DNA of 34,660 nucleotides from Firmicutes bacterium HGW-Firmicutes-2 (GTDB taxonomy: Bacteria; Bacillota; Clostridia; Lachnospirales; Vallitaleaceae): the NCBI GenBank assembly GCA_002841495.1, contig PGZV01000024.1, positions 1 to 34,660 of the forward strand. The letters run 5' to 3'. Shown piece after piece: positions 16,474 to 23,321 of this stretch (position 1 is its first letter; each line of letters starts with the position of its first letter). A model generated the notes under the pieces. It searched no databases. It was not told the origin of the DNA and was given only the letters and a program-made list of their open reading frames with translations. The translations under genes and the position numbers were made by a program.

Positions 16474-17331
16474 TTAAGAGAATGATTTTCCTTTTTCTAA
16501 TTTCTTGATTTCACTCGTCCCAATTTCTTCTATTGCTTTTAATTGACGTATTGCCAATCGATTTAATAATTGTAATCTTTCAGCTTGCGACTTACCTTGC
16601 ACAATCAAAATGGCATTATAGCTTTCCATATTCGCCAATACCAACAATTGATTCAAAGTAGCATAGTCCCTCATATTTCCCTTTTGACTTACATTCTTAT
16701 CACGCCACTCTTTCGCTGTTTTTCCAAATAGTGCTACGTTAAGCAGATCTGCTTCGCTAGCATAGGTCATAGATATTTGATAAGCGGTCAATTCAGGTGG
16801 TAACAAATTCTCTTTTATGGCATCTGTATGAATGCGATAATTCAACTTTGAGATTTCACGGTTTAAATTCCAGTCTAATGAGAGTCTGCTACTTTCATCA
16901 GTTTTCAATCGCTTATAGTCTTTAATAATATAGAGTTTAAACTCAGCCGAAATCCAAGATGCAAACTCAAATGCAATATCAGAATGTGCAAACGTACCAC
17001 CATATCGCCCTGATTTTGAAACAATACCAATTGCATTAACGGTTGTAATCCATTTTGTTGGAGACATTGTAAATGCATTCAACCCTGCATCTTTTTTAAA
17101 CCCGTCGAATTCGACGGGTTTAAAATCTTGGTTATGTAAACTTTCCCATAGCCCCAAAAATTCTAAAGTATCCCGATTACGCATCCAATTCTTTATTACA
17201 TCGTTTGGTTCATCGCTTTTATATCTTGCAATATCTGTAAGTGAAATGTATTCATTATGAAAATCTTCACTGTAAATTGAAATGTCTATTCCTTTTGAAT
17301 GAATGGTTTCTTTAATTGGCTTTTTTAACAT
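16474..17331 (-). CDS. KilA-N domain protein, copy 2 (LexA-box controlled)
   Basis: A 285-residue close paralogue of the KilA-N gene immediately downstream, with the same signature (SGRYGGTFAHSDIAFEFASW). Most differences are conservative, and the two are clearly derived from one duplication. The start is ATG 17331, preceded by AGGAGG at the same spacing as in copy 1. It has its own LexA-box promoter, so the pair is not one operon but two parallel units. The C-terminus differs slightly (GKSFS instead of K). The function of either is unknown beyond DNA binding inferred from the domain. Confidence 0.85.
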   Translation of the reverse strand: MLKKPIKETIHSKGIDISIYSEDFHNEYISLTDIARYKSDEPNDVIKNWMRNRDTLEFLGLWESLHNQDFKPVEFDGFKKDAGLNAFTMSPTKWITTVNAIGIVSKSGRYGGTFAHSDIAFEFASWISAEFKLYIIKDYKRLKTDESSRLSLDWNLNREISKLNYRIHTDAIKENLLPPELTAYQISMTYASEADLLNVALFGKTAKEWRDKNVSQKGNMRDYATLNQLLVLANMESYNAILIVQGKSQAERLQLLNRLAIRQLKAIEEIGTSEIKKLEKGKSFS

Positions 17332-17412
17332 ACCTAACCCTCCTACATTCAAAACATCAATGGATGACACATTTCTTTAATGCATGGCATGAAAACGTCT
17401 TTTCTATCCTTT

Positions 17413-17448
17413 ATTATACATCATTTGCAAATAAAGAACAAGTGTTCG
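17413..17448 (-). promoter_or_regulatory. SigA promoter with overlapping LexA (SOS) box, KilA-N copy 2
   Basis: Same layout as the copy-1 promoter. The -35 is TTGTTC (17441-17436) and the -10 is TATAAT (17418-17413), 17 bases apart. The LexA box CGAACACTTGTTC (17436-17448) has the -35 as its right half. The spacer sequence differs from copy 1 while box, -35 and -10 are identical, which argues that the box is selected. Confidence 0.8.
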
Positions 17449-17482
17449 CATTTGTGTCAATCATCTTTTTATTTAGTATAAG

Positions 17483-17519
17483 AAAAAGCCACCAAGCATG
17501 TTTACGACACTCAGTGGCT
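17483..17519 (-). terminator. Terminator after RumA tail B
   Basis: AGCCAC and GTGGCT arms (17488-17519) form a hairpin. On the minus strand it is followed by TTTTTC. It lies 25 bases after the stop of tail B. Confidence 0.7.
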
Positions 17520-17543
17520 CTTAATCGTTCTATTAACTTATTT

Positions 17544-17700
17544 CTACTTTCTTTCCAGCTTAACTACCGTCTCAACGTGGCTTGAGCGGAAGTTATAGCT
17601 GTCAAATACTAGTAACCAAAATATTTTTATCAGAAATTCTCTTTGTGAGAACATATCCACTGTGGGCTTTCGTGTGTGAGAAGATATCAACGACATAATA
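17544..17700 (-). other. RumA/RlmCD C-terminal tail with VDIFSHT site (copy B)
   Basis: The minus strand encodes VDIFSHT (17691-17671) and, about 90 bases on, VFDSYNFRSSHVETVVKLER followed by K and a stop at 17544. In intact RumA proteins a VDMFPHT-like motif lies directly before HVETVV. Here the two are separated by about 90 bases that also occur in copy A. About 125 bp of this copy (17567-17691) recur at 21442-21556 in the same orientation, forming direct repeats that flank the FNR/metal cassette. Confidence 0.7.
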
Positions 17701-17780
17701 ACTTGGTAACTGTGTCCTTTACCGTAGATGACATTAACCAGCATCTGATATCATTAAAACCAAACTTATTCCCTCTTATT

Positions 17781-18014
17781 TTATAAATCTTTTACTTGAG
17801 ATTTTATAACTTCATATCCTAATTTATCGATGGCATTTTCAATATCTTTTATAGATACTTTTTCATCATCATATTCCACTCTAACTTTACTTGAATTAAA
17901 TAGCACCTTTATGCTTTTTTTGTCTACTCCATCTAATGATTTAACTCCATTTTCTATTTTTTGCATACATGATGGACATGTTAATGTTTCTAATTGAATT
18001 GTTGCTTTTTGCAT
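17781..18014 (-). CDS. Heavy-metal-associated (HMA/CopZ-like) chaperone
   Basis: A 77-residue single HMA domain. The metal-binding loop is LTCPSCMQKI (C13, C16), a CxxC with proline-serine instead of the usual MxCxxC methionine. The ferredoxin-like pattern runs to DAIDKLGYEV. It should bind a soft or transition metal and pass it to the P-type ATPase encoded just upstream, which has no HMA domain of its own. AAAGGAG lies about nine bases before the ATG. A separate promoter with a perfect FNR box drives it. Copper versus zinc or iron cannot be decided from sequence. Confidence 0.88.
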   Translation of the reverse strand: MQKATIQLETLTCPSCMQKIENGVKSLDGVDKKSIKVLFNSSKVRVEYDDEKVSIKDIENAIDKLGYEVIKSQVKDL

Positions 18015-18046
18015 TTTTCATCTCTCCTTTAGTTTATGTTAATTGT

Positions 18047-18088
18047 ATTATATACTATTATTATCTATAATAAATTGATTTACATCAA
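18047..18088 (-). promoter_or_regulatory. Class II FNR promoter of the HMA gene
   Basis: TTGAT-GTAA-ATCAA on the minus strand (18088-18075) is a perfect FNR/CRP-family consensus. TATAAT (18052-18047) predicts a start near 18040, placing the box centre at -41.5, the classical activation position. Confidence 0.88.
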
Positions 18089-18103
18089 GAATTTTATTTA
18101 TTT

Positions 18104-19957
18104 TTATTTTCTTAATTTATAGCGAAGAAGTCTCATACCATTTAAAATCACTACTAATATACTTGCTTCATGTACTAACATACCGATTGACATGTTCATC
18201 CATTCACTAAAGAATACGCTGGCAAGAAGGACTAATACAACCCCTACTGCAATAATAATATTTTGAAGCATGTTATTAGCGGTTGCTTTTGTTAAACCTA
18301 ATGCATGTGGCAAGCGGCTGAAATCTGAATTCATTAAAACAACATCTGAAGTTTCGATTGCTACATCTGTTCCATTTCCCATAGCAATTCCAATTTGTGC
18401 TAGAGCTAGTGAAGGACTATCATTTACTCCATCTCCAACAAATGCCACAATTTGACCTTTTTCTTGTAACTCTTTAATATATGTTGCTTTATCTTCTGGC
18501 AACATATGTCCATGAGCTTCTGTAAGTCCTAGTTCACGTGCTACTAAATCAACTGTTCCTTGGTTATCACCAGAAAGAACTACTAGATTTTTAACACCAA
18601 GTTTTTTCAACTTTTTAAGATCATCTTTTACACCCGGGCGAATTTGATCACGAATACCCATCAATGCTTTTAATTCACCATCAACTGATGTTAAAACAAG
18701 TGAATTTCCATTTTTCTCAAATCTGGCAATATCTGCACGAGCTTTTTCACTTAAAAGAATATTTTCTTGCTCCATTAGTGCCACATTACCGACTGCAACT
18801 TTATGACCTTCTACATGAGCTACAATTCCTCCACCTTTTACAACATCTGTTTTTTCAACTGTATATAATTTTATATCTCCAATATATTCTACAACTGCTT
18901 TTGCTAATGGATGATCTGATTCCTTTTCAACACTTGCTAGATACCCTAATACTTCATATACATTATCTGCATAAATTTCTTTATCTGCTACTTTGGGATT
19001 TCCTATTGTTAATGTACCTGTTTTGTCAAATACCATGGTATCTAGTCTGCTAAAGTCACTAATAACCTCGCTACCTTTTAGAAGGACTCCATGACGTGCT
19101 CCATTGCCAATCCCCGCGACGTTTGAAACCGGTACACCGATTACCAATGCTCCTGGACATCCTAAAACTAATATTGTAATTGCAAGTTCAATATCCCTTG
19201 AAAATATCCATACAATAAAAGAGAGAACTAAAACAGCTGGTGTATAGTATTTAGAAAATCTATCAATGAAACGTTCTGCTTCTGATTTTGAATCCTGCGC
19301 TTCTTCAACCAACTCAATGATTTTACCAAAAGTAGTATCCTCACCTACACGATCAGCAGTGATTTGAATAGTTCCATTTTCTAAAATTGTTCCGGCATAT
19401 ACCCCCGAATCTTTCTTTTTACTTACAGGAACCGCTTCTCCTGTAATACTTGCTTCATTAATATGCCCTTCTCCTGTTAACACTGTACCGTCAACTGGGA
19501 TTTTTGCACCCGTTTTAACAAGCAAAATATCTCCTACATCAACTTCATCTATTTCTACTTCTTCAAACTCACCATTTTCCACTTGTTTTAAGGCACTTTC
19601 TGGTGCCATTTGAGTTAATTCTTTAATTGCAGAACGTGTTTTATTAAGTGTCCTTTGTTCTAGATAAGCTCCAAATAGAAATAAAAATGTAACAATTGCT
19701 GATTCTTCGTAGTTTCTAACTATAAAGGCTCCGATAACTGCAATGGTAACTAAAACATCAATACTAATTACTTTGACTTTTAATGCTTGATACGCTTGAA
19801 TCGCAATAGGTGAAGCTCCCAAAATTGAAGCAATTACTAATGCCCATATGGCTATTTGTTCGTTTTCGAAGCCTAATTTACTGACAAATGCAATTATTAT
19901 TAAAATTGCACTTACTATTGTAATATGGTTTTTTCTTCCTAATATAAATTTTTGCAT
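18104..19957 (-). CDS. P1B-type heavy-metal ATPase with CPG motif
   Basis: A 617-residue P-type ATPase that pumps metal across the cytoplasmic membrane. Visible features: actuator-domain TGEA (174-177, counting from the upstream ATG at 19963), the transmembrane metal site GCPGALVIGVP with CPG in place of the common CPC, phosphorylation DKTGTLT (D313), N-domain ESDHPLA, hinge GDGVNDSP, and a C-terminal HEASILVVILNGMRLLR. There is no N-terminal HMA domain; one is encoded separately downstream. The start at 19957 is preferred because GGAGG is nine bases before it, against three for 19963. Zn/Cd/Fe or Cu are all possible substrates. FNR control points to anaerobic or nitrosative metal stress. Confidence 0.88.
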   Translation of the reverse strand: MQKFILGRKNHITIVSAILIIIAFVSKLGFENEQIAIWALVIASILGASPIAIQAYQALKVKVISIDVLVTIAVIGAFIVRNYEESAIVTFLFLFGAYLEQRTLNKTRSAIKELTQMAPESALKQVENGEFEEVEIDEVDVGDILLVKTGAKIPVDGTVLTGEGHINEASITGEAVPVSKKKDSGVYAGTILENGTIQITADRVGEDTTFGKIIELVEEAQDSKSEAERFIDRFSKYYTPAVLVLSFIVWIFSRDIELAITILVLGCPGALVIGVPVSNVAGIGNGARHGVLLKGSEVISDFSRLDTMVFDKTGTLTIGNPKVADKEIYADNVYEVLGYLASVEKESDHPLAKAVVEYIGDIKLYTVEKTDVVKGGGIVAHVEGHKVAVGNVALMEQENILLSEKARADIARFEKNGNSLVLTSVDGELKALMGIRDQIRPGVKDDLKKLKKLGVKNLVVLSGDNQGTVDLVARELGLTEAHGHMLPEDKATYIKELQEKGQIVAFVGDGVNDSPSLALAQIGIAMGNGTDVAIETSDVVLMNSDFSRLPHALGLTKATANNMLQNIIIAVGVVLVLLASVFFSEWMNMSIGMLVHEASILVVILNGMRLLRYKLRK

Positions 19958-20015
19958 ATTCATACTCCTCCCTATTAGATTATTTATATCTTTTCATTGC
20001 TTTGTTTATTTTCTT

Positions 20016-20318
20016 TTATGCTTCATATGCTTTATCTAATTCTGCTAACATGTTATATACTGCTTCATAACTTTCGCATACATCACCTGGAACTGTATAA
20101 TTATCTGTGATTTCACGTAATTTTACAAACTCCTCTTTTAAGTCCGGCTTTTCTACTCCCGCATCTTTTGCTTTCTTTGCAAGTTCATCATATACTTTAC
20201 GAACCTGGTAGAATTCTGGATGATCTCCTCCATGAACTTTTGCTACAACTGGAACATATTGTGCTAATGTTTTTAAATGAGTTTCCTTTACTTGATTAAA
20301 ATTTAATTGTCTTGACAT
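20016..20318 (-). CDS. Hemerythrin-like / RIC (Fe-S repair) family small protein
   Basis: A 100-residue protein resembling half of the YtfE/ScdA/RIC di-iron fold: VAKVHGGDHPEFYQVRKVYD carries the H-x4-HPE element seen in RIC proteins. A helical C-terminus (DVCESYEAVYNMLAELDKAY) follows. Full RIC proteins are about 220 residues with extra histidines, so this is a short form that may bind iron differently or dimerise. RIC proteins repair Fe-S clusters after nitric oxide or oxidative damage. It is the first gene behind an FNR promoter and lies 58 bp upstream of the ATPase, probably co-transcribed. Confidence 0.7.
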   Translation of the reverse strand: MSRQLNFNQVKETHLKTLAQYVPVVAKVHGGDHPEFYQVRKVYDELAKKAKDAGVEKPDLKEEFVKLREITDNYTVPGDVCESYEAVYNMLAELDKAYEA

Positions 20319-20364
20319 ATTTTTTTCCTTCTTTCTTGTTTTATTTTTTCTTTATCTTGATTAT

Positions 20365-20406
20365 ATAATACTATAGATTGAAAGAAATTAAATTGATCTA
20401 AATCAA
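20365..20406 (-). promoter_or_regulatory. Class II FNR promoter of the RIC-like/ATPase operon
   Basis: A perfect TTGAT-TTAG-ATCAA box (20406-20393 on the minus strand) lies two bases after the crp/fnr stop codon. TATTAT (20370-20365) puts the box centre at -41.5, the same geometry as the HMA promoter. The neighbouring TATAGT or TATAAT hexamers would give -36.5 or -46.5. Confidence 0.83.
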
Positions 20407-20408
20407 GT

Positions 20409-21173
20409 TTATACCAACAACAATCCATCTAAATCCAAAATCTCAATCTTTCTACCTGATTTTTGTTTTATATATCCTTCATTTTCAAGGTCAGCTAACT
20501 TTCTACTAATAGTTTCTGGAGTAGTTCCTAGATAAGAGGCTAAATCCTTTTTACTCATTGGCAATTCAATTTCCGTTGGAGCATCTCCGCTTTCCATGCA
20601 TTCTGCAAGAAACAGTGCTAATCTAGTATCTACCTTCTCTGTGGCAAATCTCGTTGTTTGTTTTTCTGATGTTTCTAATCGGTTAGAGAATTCCGATAAA
20701 ATCTTCAAAGATATAGTAGGGTACTTTAATAAAAATTCTTGCAAATCATTTCTACTAATCATACATACATCGGTATCACTCATTGCTTCTGCATATGCTT
20801 CCTGAATTGATTCGCGAAACAAGGCAAGCTCTCCAGTGAAATCGCCTGGATTTAATATTCTCACTAATTGTTCTTTTCCTGATTCAGACAAACGGTAAAT
20901 TCGAATTTTCCCTTTACTTACAATATATAACAAGTCGGATATATCTCCCTCTCGGTAAATTACTTCACCCTTTTTAAAAGAGGTCGATTTCGTTACTTTC
21001 ATAATTTCCTCCATCTGTTCTCCTTCTAAATGATTAAAGATCGGAACTACAGTGATACATGAAGCGTGTGAAGCTGACTCATGTCCTTGATGATGAGTGT
21101 GAGTAACATCGTGATACCCTTGTTTTTCTATATATTGATTTTTAATTTCATGCATCAAATCCTTTTTTTTCAT
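20409..21173 (-). CDS. Crp/Fnr family regulator (FNR/FLP-like)
   Basis: A 254-residue regulator. A His-rich N-terminus (THTHHQGHESASHASC) precedes a cyclic-nucleotide-binding-type domain (GEVIYREGDISDLLYIVSKG, then NPGDFTGELALF). The HTH is LASYLGTTPETISRKLADLE. The ETISR recognition helix is the same as in FNR and predicts binding to TTGAT-N4-ATCAA. Exactly such boxes precede the next two transcription units. Only one N-terminal cysteine is retained (the SC before ITVVP), so it more likely senses redox or metal through Cys/His than through a full Fe-S cluster. The start is ATG 21173, seven bases after AAAGGGG. A longer form from 21200 would overlap the upstream gene by ATGA. Confidence 0.88.
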   Translation of the reverse strand: MKKKDLMHEIKNQYIEKQGYHDVTHTHHQGHESASHASCITVVPIFNHLEGEQMEEIMKVTKSTSFKKGEVIYREGDISDLLYIVSKGKIRIYRLSESGKEQLVRILNPGDFTGELALFRESIQEAYAEAMSDTDVCMISRNDLQEFLLKYPTISLKILSEFSNRLETSEKQTTRFATEKVDTRLALFLAECMESGDAPTEIELPMSKKDLASYLGTTPETISRKLADLENEGYIKQKSGRKIEILDLDGLLLV

Positions 21174-21196
21174 TTGAATGCCCCTTTCATATTCTC

Positions 21197-21415
21197 TCAT
21201 AAGGTCTCTTTAGCTTTTTCCAAGTACCCACGAGTCCAGTAAATGCAGGTAAACTTATCCGGATGAATAATTGCGTTATCATCATAGTCAGGATTTTCCA
21301 GTGTACTTTTTAGACGTCCTATTTCTTGCTTAAGTCCTCGGATGGCGGTCATTATTTCTTCCTTTGTCTTTCCTTTGAGATACTCTTCATAGTAACTTTC
21401 CGGACTAATCATCAT
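21197..21415 (-). CDS. Small protein forming the new C-terminus of a RumA tail (copy A)
   Basis: A 72-residue helical protein (MISPESYYEEYLKGKTKEEI, then MTAIRGLKQEIGRLKSTLEN, ending TRGYLEKAKETL). It is in frame with the upstream RumA tail THVETVVLMSRVDN, so it can be read either as an independent gene or as the C-terminal extension of a RumA fusion. AAGGG lies eight bases before ATG 21415, supporting independent translation. Proteins of this kind following LMSRV occur at mobile-element ends in Clostridia, as far as I recall. Function is unknown. It overlaps the longer crp/fnr reading by four bases. Confidence 0.65.
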   Translation of the reverse strand: MMISPESYYEEYLKGKTKEEIMTAIRGLKQEIGRLKSTLENPDYDDNAIIHPDKFTCIYWTRGYLEKAKETL

Positions 21416-21560
21416 ATTATCTACCCTTGACATCAATACAACCGTCTCAACATGTGTTAAGAGGAAGTCATAGCTGTCAAATATTAGTATCCTGAATATT
21501 ATTCTCTTTGAGGGAAGATATCAACTGAGGGCTTTCGTATGTGGGAACATATCAATTATT
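21416..21560 (-). other. RumA/RlmCD 3'-end site with IDMFPHT and HVETV (copy A)
   Basis: The minus strand encodes IDMFPHT (21556-21536) and, 81 bases on, YDFLLTHVETVVLMSRVDN. IDMFPHT and HVETVVLMSR are adjacent in ordinary RumA/RlmCD proteins. Here they are split by a short insert that is shared with copy B (for example TTTGACAGCTAT-ACTTCC). The upstream part of the methyltransferase is missing. This copy gives the clearest identification of the whole repeat family as rumA 3' ends. Confidence 0.75.
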
Positions 21561-21592
21561 ACATCGACTATGATGGCCGGGAGGAGCTTTTG

Positions 21593-22537
21593 TTATTCAT
21601 CATTGTTTCCACCACGTGGGTATGGATCTTTATCTTTCCACTTAACACTACCATCTTTATAATGATAACGCTGTCCATGTCCTTTCACTGTGTGTTCATC
21701 CGGAGAAGAACGCTCTGAGGATTCTGAAGTGTCCTGATCAACAGGATAATTATCATATGAATCTTCATACTCATCATCAGAATAATTATAGTTTGAAGCT
21801 TCATACTCATCGCGGTCATAATCACCTGGCCATCCGTATTCTGAATTTGATGAACCTCTCCTTGATGATTCTTTGACAGCAGCTACAGCAGCAGTAGCCA
21901 CAACTATTCCAACGCCCTTTATTGCTTTCACTGCTTTCGGGTGTTTTTCTGGAAATTCTACAATTGTTTTACCTATGAATTTAAGGCCACTCTTCAATTT
22001 CGGTACAAACCCCTGCTTTGCTATATCTTCTGTTTTATTAGGTGGTACAGTCTTGTGTGGAGATTCATGTTTTATGTTTGACTCTGCCTTTTTCTGACCT
22101 TCACTAACAGACTTTTGATCAACTTCTTTCTCAATTTCTCGTTTAATTTGTGCTTTGTTTACAGGATCGGCTAATTGTATTATTTCGCACGGAATAAATT
22201 TTCCATCTCCAAAGTCAGTTTTTTCTTTTGTAACAGGATTAAAATGCCAATTAGTCGGATTTCTCCAATTCCCATCGTGGGCCTCTAAATGTTCTGCTCT
22301 TGTTAGGAACTGAATATTTTCGGGATCTCCTTGATATTCTGGATATTTTTCCACACTTTTCATATGCTGTCCTTGAAAAGCTACTCCATCTTCATCATAG
22401 GCCTTACCTTTATCAAGAATATCTTGCTGTTGTTGGGGCGTCCATTCTCTTGTCCCTTTTCCTTCTTGAACAAGTTCCTGTTCCTTATTCCAAGCCGCAA
22501 GTATCGCCTTGTTAGATTCTGCTGTTCTTCTCGACAT
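21593..22537 (-). CDS. HNH-family nuclease toxin with C-terminal membrane segment
   Basis: A 314-residue protein. An HNH-type nuclease domain of the polymorphic-toxin kind lies at the N-terminus (about 28-105): GQHMKSVEKYP (H58), GDPENIQFLTRAEHLEAH (N74, H83, H87), GNWRNPTN. Normally such domains are at the C-terminus behind a delivery module. Here they are followed by a charged linker, one hydrophobic segment (about 208-221) and an acidic Ser/Tyr-rich tail. No signal or secretion domain is visible. It follows an SMI1/KNR4 immunity gene by four bases, and its AGGAGG lies in the last codons of that gene, so translation is coupled. It may be an orphan toxin module or an intracellular toxin-antitoxin effector. 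Confidence 0.78.
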   Translation of the reverse strand: MSRRTAESNKAILAAWNKEQELVQEGKGTREWTPQQQQDILDKGKAYDEDGVAFQGQHMKSVEKYPEYQGDPENIQFLTRAEHLEAHDGNWRNPTNWHFNPVTKEKTDFGDGKFIPCEIIQLADPVNKAQIKREIEKEVDQKSVSEGQKKAESNIKHESPHKTVPPNKTEDIAKQGFVPKLKSGLKFIGKTIVEFPEKHPKAVKAIKGVGIVVATAAVAAVKESSRRGSSNSEYGWPGDYDRDEYEASNYNYSDDEYEDSYDNYPVDQDTSESSERSSPDEHTVKGHGQRYHYKDGSVKWKDKDPYPRGGNNDE

Positions 22538-22541
22538 GGTA

Positions 22542-22967
22542 TCAACCTCCTATGCCAAGCAAATCATGCAGATCTTTAAGAAAGGCTATAAAATCATCGT
22601 AAATCTCATCGTCTTCTATCCTTCCAGCTTCTTGATTATATATAGCAATTTTTTCGCTGCTCTTTTCGCATAAGATTGGGTCTCCTGATGCCAGAGCTCC
22701 AATAACTATATAATCATCGTTTGGTCGTGAATTATCATTCACATTAATCACTGGTTTGTGTTCAATTCCATATAATTGAATACCTGCGGGCAAAAAGAAC
22801 TCACCACCATCAGAAAACTGCAACCATTCTTTGTATTTGGATGGAAGCGTAACATTTTTTTCTCTTTCAAAGGTTGTGATTTTTTCTTTTGTAGTCGCCT
22901 CAAGAAAAATCATTTTACCCTGTATATTTAACTCATCAATAATTAGCTTTAATTCTTCAGAAACCAT
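22542..22967 (-). CDS. SMI1/KNR4 (SUKH) family immunity protein
   Basis: A 141-residue protein with the SUKH-fold hallmarks: ITTFEREKNVTLPSKYKEWL, then FSDGGEFF, the ALASGDPILCE segment and the final FIAFLKDLHDLLG. SUKH proteins are immunity factors that bind and neutralise nuclease toxins. It lies directly upstream of the HNH protein, the expected partner, so the immunity protein is made first. The gene is intact and follows the XRE regulator gene by 12 bases. One operon is likely. Confidence 0.88.
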   Translation of the reverse strand: MVSEELKLIIDELNIQGKMIFLEATTKEKITTFEREKNVTLPSKYKEWLQFSDGGEFFLPAGIQLYGIEHKPVINVNDNSRPNDDYIVIGALASGDPILCEKSSEKIAIYNQEAGRIEDDEIYDDFIAFLKDLHDLLGIGG

Positions 22968-22979
22968 TGTTTTTCTCCT

Positions 22980-23204
22980 TTACTCGCTTCCTGTTTTTAT
23001 TTCGTTACCATCAGGCAGAATAAAAGCCTGTTCAAACTTAACATCCATCACATCTGCTATGGTCTTAAGCTCTTCTAAGGTTATCGTTTCACGCTTCAGC
23101 TTCTTCCCGAAGTTCTGTGGCGACTGATCTAAGCGTCTAGCCAGTTCGGAGACACTGATATTCATTTGTTCACATAGCCGTCGTATCATGTCCGAGGTTT
23201 TCAT
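22980..23204 (-). CDS. XRE-family HTH regulator
   Basis: A 74-residue Cro/C1-type HTH protein (MIRRLCEQMNISVSELARRL, then DQSPQNFGKKLKRETITLEE). The start is ATG 23204 with GGAGG seven bases upstream. The longer frame from 23261 begins upstream of the promoter and is not used. It is first in an operon with the SMI1 immunity and HNH nuclease genes, so it probably tunes their expression. A palindrome in the promoter spacer is a candidate operator. Confidence 0.85.
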   Translation of the reverse strand: MKTSDMIRRLCEQMNISVSELARRLDQSPQNFGKKLKRETITLEELKTIADVMDVKFEQAFILPDGNEIKTGSE

Positions 23205-23232
23205 AATAGTCCCTCCATGCCTCAATAGAAAT

Positions 23233-23261
23233 ATTGTAAACCATTTGGTTTCAAATAACAA
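23233..23261 (-). promoter_or_regulatory. SigA promoter of the XRE-SMI1-HNH operon
   Basis: TTGTTA (23261-23256) and TACAAT (23238-23233) are 17 bases apart on the minus strand. The spacer holds ATTTGAAACCAAAT, a near-palindrome that may be an operator. TGTAAAC/GTTTACA arms (23235-23241, 23268-23274) surround the promoter. A near-identical promoter precedes copB. Confidence 0.8.
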
Positions 23262-23282
23262 TTGAATGTTTACAAATTGAAA

Positions 23283-23312
23283 ACCCGCAACTCAATAAAA
23301 AGAGCTGCGGGT
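23283..23312 (-). terminator. Terminator hairpin before the XRE operon
   Basis: ACCCGCAACTC and GAGCTGCGGGT arms form a 10-bp stem with one mismatch, followed by TTTTC on the minus strand. The same hairpin-plus-promoter arrangement occurs before copB. Confidence 0.75.
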
Positions 23313-23321
23313 AAAATTGTG

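Noticed and set aside
18664-19053. 129-residue plus-strand ORF rich in Leu and His
   Set aside because: It is the complement of the P-type ATPase gene, which has all family motifs. The opposite-strand ORF has no ribosome binding site and low complexity.
23235-23274. TGTAAAC/GTTTACA arms as a copper-repressor (CopY) operator
   Set aside because: CopY boxes are TACA-N2-TGTA in close spacing. Here the arms are 26 bases apart and surround a sigma-A promoter of a toxin-immunity operon.
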